From Oscillospiraceae bacterium (lineage in GTDB: Bacteria > Bacillota > Clostridia > Oscillospirales > Oscillospiraceae): a DNA stretch of 30,708 nt. Below, piece by piece: positions 23,338-30,031 of this stretch. The position numbers and the translations under genes were made by a program. Location: the NCBI GenBank assembly GCA_018265835.1, contig JABLYK010000012.1, positions 21,659 through 52,366 on the forward strand, read 5' to 3'. The notes below the pieces were generated by a model. It was not told the DNA's origin and did no database searches. It saw only the letters and a list, made by a program, of their open reading frames with translations. Each line of letters opens with the position of its first letter. Position 1 is the stretch's first letter.

Positions 23338-24585
23338 TCAAGATTCCGTTTTTGGACGCACATTCAGCGAAAAGCGTTTGCCCGGCTCCTGCAGCACAAA
23401 GCCCTGAATCTGCAAGACTGTCAGTTCCGCCAGAACCCTGGCAGCCGGGAGCTGCGTCCGTTCAATGATGTCGTCCACATGTATGTGCGGCGCTTCCATT
23501 GCCGCAATGATCTGAAGCTGCACCTCGCTCAAGTCCTTGAGCTGGTCTTCCAAGTCAATATATTCCACGGATTTTTCTTTGTCAATCACTTTTTGGGAGA
23601 TTGGCACGCATAACCGCTCAAAATCCGCTCCCGTCTCGCGCGGTTCCTCCGCAGCAGGCTGCGGTTTCCGCCCCGCCGGCGGGGCAACCGGCTCGCCATG
23701 GTATTCGCGCAGTTTTCCGGGAAAGAGCGGTGCAAAGTCGCACAGCACGTCCCATGCGCAGGTGGCCGGGCGCGCGCCGTCCTTGAGCAGCTCGTTCGTG
23801 CCGGCGGAATTGTGCGCGTCCGCGTTGCCGGGTACAGCGAACACTTCCCTGCCCTGCGAGACGGCCTCGTCCGCAAACAGCAGCGCGCCGCTCTGCTCCG
23901 GCGCTTCGACGATCACCGTCGCCACAGCAAGTCCGGCAGTGATGCGGTTGCGCATTCGAAAGCCCACCTTCGTCACCTGCATACCGGGCGCAAACTCGCT
24001 GATGACCGCGCCGTTTGCCGCGATGTCCTGCGCAAGATATCCGCCAAAGGAACTGTCAATGGCCGTGCCGGAAACGCCAATACACGTACCGTTCGCACGC
24101 AGTGCGCCGACAGCTCCCGCGCCATCCACGCCCCGCGTCATGCCGGAGACAACGATACCGCCGCACTTGACGGTCTCATAACCCAGCTTTGCCGCCATCC
24201 GCTCGCCGTATGGCGTAGCGTTGCGCGTACCGACGATGGCAACCGCCGCACCATCATCCACATTGGGCAGACGCCCGCGCACATACAGCACCGCAGGCGG
24301 GTCGTACAGGTGCTGCAGGCGCTGTGGGTACGCCGCGTCCTGAATGGTGATGATCTGAAGGTTCTTTTCGCAGCACAGGCCGAGTACACGGTTGGCTCCA
24401 TCCAGATCTTTCTCCGATAGCTGCCGGAGTTCTTCCGGACGGAGCTGCATTGCCGCGCGGTAATCCGCCTCTGCCGCGAAATAGAGATTCCGGGGTCCGC
24501 CGAAATGCTCCAGCAGATCGAGCTTCGTGCGCGGACGCACGCCGAGGCGCGTGGAAAGCCAGACCCAATATTTCAGTTCAGACAC
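23338..24585 (-). CDS. dprA: DNA-processing protein DprA (Smf), divergent
   Basis: A 415-residue DprA-family protein; DprA loads RecA on incoming single-stranded DNA during transformation. It has an N-terminal SAM-like region (1-100), a Rossmann core (about 108-290) and a C-terminal winged-helix domain (about 345-410). Core motifs are AIVGTRNATPYGERMA, VVSGMTRGVDGAG, MRNRITAGLAVATVIVEAPEQSGAL and GREVFAVPGN. Several usual residues differ: GVDGAGAVGAL lacks the His of the common GID..AH, GSGLDxxYP is replaced by SGTAIDSSFG, and FPxRNRI by FRMRNRI. The start is GTG with AGGGAG upstream. It is the second gene of the SpoU-topA-rnc operon. Confidence 0.9.
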   Translation of the reverse strand: MSELKYWVWLSTRLGVRPRTKLDLLEHFGGPRNLYFAAEADYRAAMQLRPEELRQLSEKDLDGANRVLGLCCEKNLQIITIQDAAYPQRLQHLYDPPAVLYVRGRLPNVDDGAAVAIVGTRNATPYGERMAAKLGYETVKCGGIVVSGMTRGVDGAGAVGALRANGTCIGVSGTAIDSSFGGYLAQDIAANGAVISEFAPGMQVTKVGFRMRNRITAGLAVATVIVEAPEQSGALLFADEAVSQGREVFAVPGNADAHNSAGTNELLKDGARPATCAWDVLCDFAPLFPGKLREYHGEPVAPPAGRKPQPAAEEPRETGADFERLCVPISQKVIDKEKSVEYIDLEDQLKDLSEVQLQIIAAMEAPHIHVDDIIERTQLPAARVLAELTVLQIQGFVLQEPGKRFSLNVRPKTES

Positions 24586-24599
24586 CGGCTTCGACTCCC

Positions 24600-25358
24600 T
24601 TACTGTTCAAACGTCCGTGCGATCTCCCACATGACGACCGCCGCCGCGACCGCCGCATTCAGCGATTCTGCTTCCGGCCGCATGGGGATGATAACCTGCC
24701 CGTCGCACCGCGCGAGCAGCTCCCCGCTCAGCCCCCGCCCCTCGCTGCCGATGGCCACCGCAGCCCGCTCGAGCGAAACGGTGCGCAGATCCCGGGCAGA
24801 CTCTGTCAGCGCTGCGCCGTAGAGTTTTAGAGAATGGGTTTCCAGCAACATCCGAAGCTGCGGTAAATCGCACACGAGCACCGGCTGCCGGAAGATTGCG
24901 CCCATCGTCGAGCGCACAGTCTTGGGGCTGTAAAGATCTGCGCACGCGCCGGTGAGCACCACCGCGTCCATGCCGAGGGCGTTCGCCGTGCGCAGGACGG
25001 TGCCGACGTTGCCGGGATCCTGCACATTTTCCAGCACGATCACGTGCTCCAGCCGCTTTGGCACAGCCGGCTCCGGAATCCGCACCGTGAACACCGGACC
25101 GGGGGAATTGACCAGCGGAGACGCATATTCCACCAGCGCCTGCGGCGCGCTGTATTGCGCAACGCTGTCCGGCAGCGTCAGCCCGGGCGCGCCGCTCCAC
25201 AGCACCGACGTGACGCGCGCGCCGGATTGCAGCGCCTCCCGCAGGAGCTTTTCGCCGTCGCAGACGTATTCTCCGCTTGCGCGGCGCGCAGCACCGTCCC
25301 GGCCAAGGCCGCGCAGATGTACGATATACGGATTTTTTCTCGAGGTGATCGTTTCCAT
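24600..25358 (-). CDS. SpoU/TrmH-family RNA 2'-O-methyltransferase
   Basis: A 252-residue SPOUT methyltransferase with an N-terminal L30e-like substrate-binding domain (1-100) and a C-terminal trefoil-knot domain. Motif 1 is VLENVQDPGNVGTVLRTANALG, motif 2 AIGSEGRGLS, and motif 3 IPMRPEAESLNAAVAAAVVMWE. It most likely methylates a ribose in 23S rRNA or tRNA; the target cannot be read from the sequence. An in-frame TGA 9 bases upstream fixes the start at the ATG at 25358, yet no purine-rich ribosome binding site precedes it. A strong hairpin ends 11 bases before the start. It is the first gene of the operon, behind the promoter at 25497-25526. Confidence 0.93.
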   Translation of the reverse strand: METITSRKNPYIVHLRGLGRDGAARRASGEYVCDGEKLLREALQSGARVTSVLWSGAPGLTLPDSVAQYSAPQALVEYASPLVNSPGPVFTVRIPEPAVPKRLEHVIVLENVQDPGNVGTVLRTANALGMDAVVLTGACADLYSPKTVRSTMGAIFRQPVLVCDLPQLRMLLETHSLKLYGAALTESARDLRTVSLERAAVAIGSEGRGLSGELLARCDGQVIIPMRPEAESLNAAVAAAVVMWEIARTFEQ

Positions 25359-25369
25359 ATCAAATCAAA

Positions 25370-25401
25370 CGCTGTGGCAGGGTTTTGTCCCCGCCACAGC
25401 G
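25370..25401 (-). promoter_or_regulatory. Leader hairpin just before the SpoU gene (attenuator candidate)
   Basis: Arms 25370-25382 and 25389-25401 pair over 12 of 13 positions (one A/C mismatch), closed by a TTTTGT loop. On the minus strand it is followed by TTTGATTTGAT and then the ATG. It could be an attenuator with a broken T-run or a structure that controls ribosome access. Confidence 0.55.
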
Positions 25402-25496
25402 ACTGCTCCATTCTTTGACCGGCTTCCGGGGGATCGTTTTCATGCATCCGGTGCGTATTTTGCCCCGAACGCACATGATTGGCGATATGACAATAC

Positions 25497-25526
25497 ATTA
25501 TATATCACATCCCGCCGTCCTGTCAA
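25497..25526 (-). promoter_or_regulatory. Consensus sigma-A promoter of the SpoU-dprA-topA-trmFO-plsX-rnc operon
   Basis: On the minus strand, TTGACA (25526-25521), 18 bases, TATAAT (25502-25497). The predicted start near 25490 gives a leader of about 130 bases. The -35 begins only 19 bases after the DUF3793 stop, leaving no room for a terminator between them. Confidence 0.85.
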
Positions 25527-25544
25527 ACCCATGATTCTGTTCGC

Positions 25545-26093
25545 TCACCCGGCCACCGTCAGCCGTTCGATGCTCCTGCCCTGCTCCCACTTGGCGCAAT
25601 AGACATCCTTGCACTTTTGATACTGCGCAAAGCGCCGCTGCGCCGCGGTCTCGTCGCCATACACCTTCCAGCAGCCAACACATTTGCAGTCCTGCGCCTT
25701 GTTCTCGATGAAACCGCGGACGTCCTCCGGCGGATAGCCCAGAAACAGCCCGATCTCATGCGGAAAGTCCGGACTGGTCCGCAGCCGCTCGATGAGCTGC
25801 ATCACGCAGCGCTCCGCGCTGTCAACAGAATATCCGAACCCCTTGAGCAATGCGGCGGCAGCGTCGTCCGCCAGATCCTTTTTCAGACTGCTTGGCCGGT
25901 ACAGATAGATCAGCGCGCGCCGCCGGACGCGCAGCACCAAAACGCGGACGCCCTTGGGCGCAAGCCGCCGGTTCAGCCAGCGCACGTCGTCCGCAAGCTC
26001 CCGCTCCGACTGATAGGGACAGGAGAACAAGCTGCCGGTCTTAAGCCCGGCAAGCGTCGGGGAACAGAGCTGTACAATCAATTCTTCCTGCAT
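25545..26093 (-). CDS. DUF3793 family protein
   Basis: A 182-residue cytosolic protein matching the DUF3793 pattern as I recall it: an N-terminal CSPTLAGLKTGSLFSC, WLNRRLAPKGVRVLVLR, ALIYLYRPSSL, the highly conserved FPHEIGLFLGYPPEDVRGFIENKAQDC, and a C-terminal CWKVYGDE...YQKCKDVYC...GRSIERLTV. Eight Cys are present (10, 25, 96, 136, 138, 141, 161, 166). The C-terminal CxCxxC plus C161/C166 looks like a metal or Fe-S site, though this is not proven. There is no known function. AAGGAGAG precedes the ATG, 12 bases after the DUF2325 stop. The shared operator at 26409-26428 links it to the feo regulon. Confidence 0.88.
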   Translation of the reverse strand: MQEELIVQLCSPTLAGLKTGSLFSCPYQSERELADDVRWLNRRLAPKGVRVLVLRVRRRALIYLYRPSSLKKDLADDAAAALLKGFGYSVDSAERCVMQLIERLRTSPDFPHEIGLFLGYPPEDVRGFIENKAQDCKCVGCWKVYGDETAAQRRFAQYQKCKDVYCAKWEQGRSIERLTVAG

Positions 26094-26105
26094 ATCGTTC
26101 TCTCC

Positions 26106-26384
26106 TTATCCGGCGTGTTCCTCCAGAATCGTCCGCAGCGCCGCCATCGAGCTGGTATGGGCGCGAACGACCCGCGTGTCCCGCCCTTTCGTCTCGCTCA
26201 GGGCACAGCGCACCATTTTGTGCGAGATCGTGCTGGTGAACAGCACCAGCAGGTCCGGGCTGCCGATGTTTTTCAGCGCGCTGCTCATCTTCGGATACAC
26301 TTTCGCCTTGCACTGGTATTCCCGGCACAGCTCTTTATATTCACGGATCATGCATTCATTCCCGCCTACGATCACAACGCTCAT
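26106..26384 (-). CDS. DUF2325 family protein
   Basis: A 92-residue small domain that begins SVVIVGGNECM, a dinucleotide-fold-like beta-strand and loop. It continues with CKAKVYPKMSSALKNIGSPDLLVLFTSTISHKMVRCAL and ends RVVRAHTSSMAALRTILEEH. This matches the DUF2325 family, which has no established activity but is often found beside metal transport genes in Clostridia (recalled, not searched). The Cys/His residues (C11, C20, C25, H55, C60) might bind a metal. AAAGGAG is 8 bases before the ATG. It is the first gene of a two-gene unit behind a GAGTTAGC inverted repeat. Confidence 0.85.
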   Translation of the reverse strand: MSVVIVGGNECMIREYKELCREYQCKAKVYPKMSSALKNIGSPDLLVLFTSTISHKMVRCALSETKGRDTRVVRAHTSSMAALRTILEEHAG

Positions 26385-26408
26385 GCTGTCAGCTCCTTTC
26401 TTTTTCGG

Positions 26409-26428
26409 GAGTTAGCGCGTGCTAACTC
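26409..26428. promoter_or_regulatory. DtxR-type operator before DUF2325-DUF3793
   Basis: GAGTTAGC (26409-26416), GCGT, GCTAACTC (26421-26428): perfect 8-bp arms. It matches the repeats around feoA and feoB. It overlaps the stop codon of the HMA-protein gene and lies 24 bases before the DUF2325 start. No strong promoter hexamers are evident beside it. Confidence 0.75.
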
Positions 26429-26729
26429 ATGATGAGAAAAATAACGCCTCTCCGGCGCATCCGGGTCTGCGCTTATTTTCGCAGACCCGAAAAAAGTCCT
26501 TTTTTTCATACGGCTCCGAGGAAACAGCGCAGACCTCGTACCCGGTTCTGCCGATCACGTCCCGCAACGCCCGCTCATTGATCTCCTGCTCCGTCAGGAT
26601 CACGGTCTCTCCCCTGCTGTGCGAGGAGGTCACCTTTTTGACCGGAAACGCGCCGCGCACTGCGTCGTTTACATGCGCCTCACACATGCCGCACTGCATT
26701 CCGTCTATCTTCAATGTGATTTTTCGCAT
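26427..26729 (-). CDS. Heavy-metal-associated (HMA) domain protein
   Basis: A 100-residue protein. Residues 1-70 form a ferredoxin-like HMA domain with the metal-binding GMQCGMC motif (Cys13, Cys16), as in copper chaperones and P-type ATPase N-domains. The domain ends around GYEVCAVSSEPYEKKDFF. The last 22 or so residues (RVCENKRRPGCAGEALFFSS) are unusual and partly encoded by a 10-bp inverted repeat. Position in the feo operon suggests a role in iron or copper handling. GGAGG precedes the ATG. It is the last gene before the next operator. Confidence 0.88.
   Translation of the reverse strand: MRKITLKIDGMQCGMCEAHVNDAVRGAFPVKKVTSSHSRGETVILTEQEINERALRDVIGRTGYEVCAVSSEPYEKKDFFRVCENKRRPGCAGEALFFSS
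26462..26489 (-). repeat. Inverted repeat inside the 3' end of the HMA gene
   Basis: CGGGTCTGCG (26462-26471) and CGCAGACCCG (26480-26489) form a 10-bp stem. On the minus strand a T6 run precedes rather than follows it, so it is not a standard terminator in either direction. A smaller CGCC/GGCG hairpin followed by TTATTTTT (about 26445-26459) lies just downstream. Confidence 0.6.
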
Positions 26730-26748
26730 TTGCGCCTCCTTTTGATCC

Positions 26749-26777
26749 GGGAGACGCGGGCAGTGCCCGCGTCTCCC
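26749..26777 (-). repeat. Intercistronic hairpin in the feo operon
   Basis: A 13-bp GC-rich perfect stem (26749-26761 and 26765-26777) with an AGT loop, between the Cys-rich peptide gene and the HMA gene. No T-run follows. It could protect the feoB mRNA 3' end or set relative expression. Confidence 0.65.
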
Positions 26778-26783
26778 CGTCGG

Positions 26784-26957
26784 TTATGAATGGTGGTGGC
26801 AGCTGTTCTGCATCGCGCAGTCCGCGCAGCCGCAGCCGCAGGAGGACCGGCCTTTGCGTTTGTTCTTCACCATCCTGACGAGAATCGCGGCGACCATGAG
26901 CACCAGGATTGCGCAGATGACGACCGTCGCCAGGTTTTCCCGAATCCACAAAAACAT
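26784..26957 (-). CDS. FeoB-associated Cys-rich membrane protein
   Basis: A 57-residue peptide directly after feoB. One N-terminal membrane span (about residues 9-27, LATVVICAILVLMVAAILV) is followed by a basic stretch (KNKRKGR) and a Cys/His tail, CGCGCADCAMQNSCHHH. This matches the short FeoB-associated Cys-rich membrane proteins of Firmicutes and some other bacteria. The tail has five closely spaced Cys and three His and may pass Fe2+ to or from FeoB at the cytosolic face; this is inferred. GGAGG lies 7 bases before the ATG at 26957. The gene is easily missed because of its length. Confidence 0.88.
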   Translation of the reverse strand: MFLWIRENLATVVICAILVLMVAAILVRMVKNKRKGRSSCGCGCADCAMQNSCHHHS

Positions 26958-26987
26958 ATGGTTTCCTCCTTTACAGCGCCGGGATGC

Positions 26988-29384
26988 TTACCGCACACCG
27001 GCCGTCGTCAATCTGGTCGCTTCCTTGTACGGGCGGGCCAGCAGATACACGATGAACGCAGCAACCAGCACTGCAGCGGCGACGCCAATCCCATTCGCGC
27101 TTCCGGCAAAAAGCATCCCCAGCTGATACACGACCAGCGCGACCGCATACGCAAACACGCACTGATAGCCAATGGCGAACCACGTCCACTTGGCCGAGTT
27201 CATCTCGCGCTTGATGGCGCCAATGGCCGCAAAGCAGGGCGCGCACAGCAGGTTGAAGATCAGGAAGGAGTATGCCGCCAGCTTCGTCATGCCCTCAAAG
27301 TCCAGCACGCCGAACACGCCGACGACCTCTTCTTTCGCAACAAGGCCCATGATGGTCGCAATGGTCGCCTTGATGTTGCCGAAGCCAAGCGGTGCGAAGA
27401 TCCAACAGATCGCGTTGCCAATGATGCCCAGAACGCTGCTTTCCAGCTCCATCTCCGCGTCAAACACGAACCTGCCGTCCTCCATGCCGAAGCAGGAGCC
27501 AGCCCAGATGACAATCGAAGAGAGCAGAATGATCGTGCCCGCTTTCTTGATGAACGACCAGGCGCGCTCCCACATGGAGCGGAGCACGTTGCCCACCGTC
27601 GGCCAATGGTAAGCCGGAAGCTCCATGACGAACGGCGCGGGATCGCCTGCGAACATTTTGGTCTTCTTGAGCATGATGCCGGAGATCACAATGGCCGCGA
27701 CGCCGAGGAAATAGGCGCTCGGCGCGACCCACCACGCGCCGCCGAACAGCGAGGAAGCGATCAGCGCTATGATCGGCAGCTTTGCGCCGCAGGGGATGAA
27801 CGTCGTCGTCATAATGGTCATGCGGCGGTCGCGTTCGTTTTCAATTGTCCGGGAGGCCATGATGCCGGGGACGCCGCAGCCGGTGCCGATGAGCATCGGG
27901 ATGAAGGATTTGCCCGACAGGCCAAACTTGCGGAAGATCCGGTCCATCACAAACGCAATGCGAGACATATAGCCGCAGGCTTCGAGGAACGCGAGGAAAA
28001 GAAACAGCACCAGCATCTGCGGCACAAAGCCGAGCACCGCGCCCACGCCGGCGATGATGCCGTCCAGAATCAGACTCTTGAGCCAGTCCGCGCAATTGAC
28101 AGCATCAAGTCCTTGCTCCGCCAGCACCGGGATACCGGGCACCCACACGCCGTATTCCGAGGGATCGGGTGCTGCTTCCATCGCCGTGTCGTACTGCTCC
28201 GAAATGTCGTAACCCGCTTCCGCGAGCGCATCTCCATACGTGCCATAAGCCTCGTCAAAGCCGCCAAAGTCTTCCTCCCCGATCGCGCCGAGGATGTCTT
28301 CCGCGCCGATGACGCCGGCATCCGCCGCATCCTGCACGGTTGCAACCAGATCGCCCGTCCAGATGCTTTCAGCAGCGTAGTCGGTCATGGCTTCTTCATA
28401 CGCGCCATTGCCGATGCCGAACAGATGCCAGCCATCGCCGAACACGCCGTCATTCGCCCAATCCGTCGCCCATGTGCCGACCGTCGTGACAGACACATAG
28501 TAGACAATGAACATAATCACCGCGAAGATCGGCAGCGCCAGCCAACGGTTCGTGACCACCCGGTCGATCTGATCGGAGGTCGAGAGCTTGCCGGCGGATT
28601 TTTTCTGATAGCAGCCCTTGATGAGCTGTGCAATATAGACGTACCGCTCGTTGGTAATGATGCTCTCCGCATCGTCGTCCAGCTCTTTCTCAGCCGCCGC
28701 GATGTCCGTTTCAATGTGCGCCAGCACGTCTGCGGACAGACGGAGCTGCTCCATCGCCTTGTCATCGCGCTCAAAGAGCTTGATGGCATACCAGCGCTGC
28801 TGCTCCTCCGGCAGGTTATGTACGGCCGCCTCCTCAATGTGCGCGATGGCATGCTCCACTGCGCCGGAGAAGGTGTGCATCGGCACGGTCTTACCGTTGC
28901 GCGCCGCGTCGATGGCTGCCTCCGCCGCCTCCATGACGCCCGTGCCCTTCAGCGCGGAGATCTCAACAACCTTGCAGACAAGCTCCCGCCCCAGCTCCGC
29001 AGTGTTGATATGATCGCCGTTTTTCTTTACGACGTCCATCATGTTGACGGCTACGACCACCGGAATCCCCAACTCGGTAAGCTGTGTGGTCAGATACAGG
29101 TTGCGTTCCAGATTGGTCCCGTCGATGATATTCAAAATTGCGTCCGGACGCTCGCCGATCAGGTAATTTCGCGCGACAACCTCTTCCAGCGTGTACGGTG
29201 AGAGAGAATAAATGCCCGGCAGATCGGTGATGACCACGCCGTCGTGCTTTTTCAGCTTGCCTTCCTTTTTCTCCACCGTAACGCCCGGCCAGTTGCCCAC
29301 AAACTGATTGGACCCGGTCAGCGCGTTGAACAGGGTCGTCTTGCCGCAGTTCGGGTTGCCCGCAAGGGCAATTCGCAGATTCAT
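26988..29384 (-). CDS. feoB: Ferrous iron transporter FeoB
   Basis: A 798-residue Fe2+ uptake protein. The N-terminal G domain has GNPNCGKT (9-16), DLPG (54-57), NMMD (114-117) and SAL (143-145). A helical GDI-like domain spans about 165-265. The membrane part starts near residue 280 and carries the two Gate/nucleoside-recognition regions, including GTGCGVPGIMASRT and FIPCGAKLPI with conserved Cys. Between the first two spans is a long insertion (about 305-435) in which residues 321-435 have 25 Asp/Glu and no Lys, Arg or His. Length and motifs are those of clostridial FeoB. It is preceded by two feoA genes and an operator at 29403-29422. Confidence 0.97.
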   Translation of the reverse strand: MNLRIALAGNPNCGKTTLFNALTGSNQFVGNWPGVTVEKKEGKLKKHDGVVITDLPGIYSLSPYTLEEVVARNYLIGERPDAILNIIDGTNLERNLYLTTQLTELGIPVVVAVNMMDVVKKNGDHINTAELGRELVCKVVEISALKGTGVMEAAEAAIDAARNGKTVPMHTFSGAVEHAIAHIEEAAVHNLPEEQQRWYAIKLFERDDKAMEQLRLSADVLAHIETDIAAAEKELDDDAESIITNERYVYIAQLIKGCYQKKSAGKLSTSDQIDRVVTNRWLALPIFAVIMFIVYYVSVTTVGTWATDWANDGVFGDGWHLFGIGNGAYEEAMTDYAAESIWTGDLVATVQDAADAGVIGAEDILGAIGEEDFGGFDEAYGTYGDALAEAGYDISEQYDTAMEAAPDPSEYGVWVPGIPVLAEQGLDAVNCADWLKSLILDGIIAGVGAVLGFVPQMLVLFLFLAFLEACGYMSRIAFVMDRIFRKFGLSGKSFIPMLIGTGCGVPGIMASRTIENERDRRMTIMTTTFIPCGAKLPIIALIASSLFGGAWWVAPSAYFLGVAAIVISGIMLKKTKMFAGDPAPFVMELPAYHWPTVGNVLRSMWERAWSFIKKAGTIILLSSIVIWAGSCFGMEDGRFVFDAEMELESSVLGIIGNAICWIFAPLGFGNIKATIATIMGLVAKEEVVGVFGVLDFEGMTKLAAYSFLIFNLLCAPCFAAIGAIKREMNSAKWTWFAIGYQCVFAYAVALVVYQLGMLFAGSANGIGVAAAVLVAAFIVYLLARPYKEATRLTTAGVR

Positions 29385-29402
29385 GTTTGCTCCTCACTTT
29401 CC

Positions 29403-29422
29403 GAGTTAGCTACCGCTAACTT
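29403..29422. promoter_or_regulatory. DtxR-type operator before feoB
   Basis: GAGTTAGC, TACC, GCTAACTT: 7-bp perfect arms (29404-29410 and 29415-29421), 18 bases before the feoB start. On the minus strand a T7 run and TTGACT lie immediately upstream, but the matching -10 would be poor. It may therefore act on readthrough from feoA or on a weak internal promoter. Confidence 0.75.
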
Positions 29423-29459
29423 TCAGTCAAAAAAATAAGTTCCCGCACGGATCACGCGG

Positions 29460-29681
29460 TCATTCGACCTCGATCATGTCCGCGTCGTCCTTCCGAAGGG
29501 AAAGCTCATATCCGCGAACCGTAACCTCAACCGGGTCACCCAGCGGCGCGACCTTGCGGACATAAACTGAAACGCCCTTAGTAATGCCCATATCCATAAT
29601 CCGGCGCTTGACCGCTCCCGCTCCGTTGAGCTTCACAACCTTCACGGTTTCGCCGATTTTCACCTGTTTTAATGTTTTCAT
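29460..29681 (-). CDS. feoA: FeoA domain protein (second feoA)
   Basis: A 73-residue SH3-like FeoA protein, thought to support FeoB on the cytosolic side. TLKQVKIGETVKVVKLNGAGAVKRRIMDMGITKGVSVYVRKVAPLGDPVEV is a textbook FeoA pattern (G..KRR..DMG, G..V.V...APLGDP). It differs from the upstream copy, which lacks the APLGDP block. AAGGAGG precedes the ATG. It lies 42 bases after the first feoA and 75 bases before feoB. Confidence 0.95.
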   Translation of the reverse strand: MKTLKQVKIGETVKVVKLNGAGAVKRRIMDMGITKGVSVYVRKVAPLGDPVEVTVRGYELSLRKDDADMIEVE

Positions 29682-29723
29682 GCTTCCTGTCCTCCTTCCA
29701 TTTGTGCGTTGCTCCGGCAGCGA

Positions 29724-29936
29724 TCAGACCATGATCTTCTGGGCCATTTCCTTGCTGATCGCAACGCGCGCCTCTTTGACGTTCACAATGATGTTGCCGC
29801 CAATCCTGCTGATGACTGTGACACAGCCGCCGGCAACGAATCCGAGATCTTCCAGATGTTTTTTGACTTCCGGCAGTCCGCCGACCTTTTTGATGATATT
29901 CTCTTCTCCGACACTTGCAAGCGTAAGCGGCATCAT
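29724..29936 (-). CDS. FeoA domain protein (first feoA)
   Basis: A 70-residue FeoA-family protein of the variant type: MPLTLASVGEENIIKKVGGLPEVKKHLEDLGFVAGGCVTVISRIGGNIIVNVKEARVAISKEMAQKIMV. It has the LEDLGFVAG and NIIVNVKEARVAI strands, with the central APLGDP replaced by SRIGGN. Clostridia often have such a pair, one canonical and one variant. Two ATGs (29936 and 29933) follow AAAGGA; the first is used. It is the first gene of the feo operon, and its leader contains three operators. Confidence 0.92.
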   Translation of the reverse strand: MMPLTLASVGEENIIKKVGGLPEVKKHLEDLGFVAGGCVTVISRIGGNIIVNVKEARVAISKEMAQKIMV

Positions 29937-29953
29937 ACTGCATCCTTTCCAGA

Positions 29954-29971
29954 GGTTAGCTTTCGCTTATC
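29954..29971. promoter_or_regulatory. DtxR-type operator copy 1 in the feoA leader (degenerate)
   Basis: GGTTAGC, TTTC, GCTTATC: the left arm is perfect and the right arm matches 5 of 7. It lies close to the feoA ribosome binding site. Its centre is 20 bases from copy 2, about two helical turns. Confidence 0.6.
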
Positions 29972-29973
29972 TT

Positions 29974-29991
29974 AGTAAGTTATCGCTAACC
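29974..29991. promoter_or_regulatory. DtxR-type operator copy 2 in the feoA leader (half-site)
   Basis: The right arm GCTAACC (29985-29991) is perfect; the left arm AGTAAGT matches 4 of 7 positions. It lies about 35-50 bases after the predicted transcription start. Confidence 0.5.
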
Positions 29992-30007
29992 AATCGTCTG
30001 AATTATT

Positions 30008-30025
30008 GGTTAGCATTCGCTAACC
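30008..30025. promoter_or_regulatory. DtxR-type operator copy 3 at the feoA transcription start
   Basis: GGTTAGC, ATTC, GCTAACC with perfect 7-bp arms (30008-30014 and 30019-30025). It begins at the predicted +1 and lies just downstream of the -10, a standard place for a repressor. Confidence 0.85.
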
Positions 30026-30031
30026 TCTGCT

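Noticed and set aside
26790..29201. Long plus-strand open frame opposite feoB
   Set aside because: It is antisense to FeoB and has the composition of reverse-frame noise.
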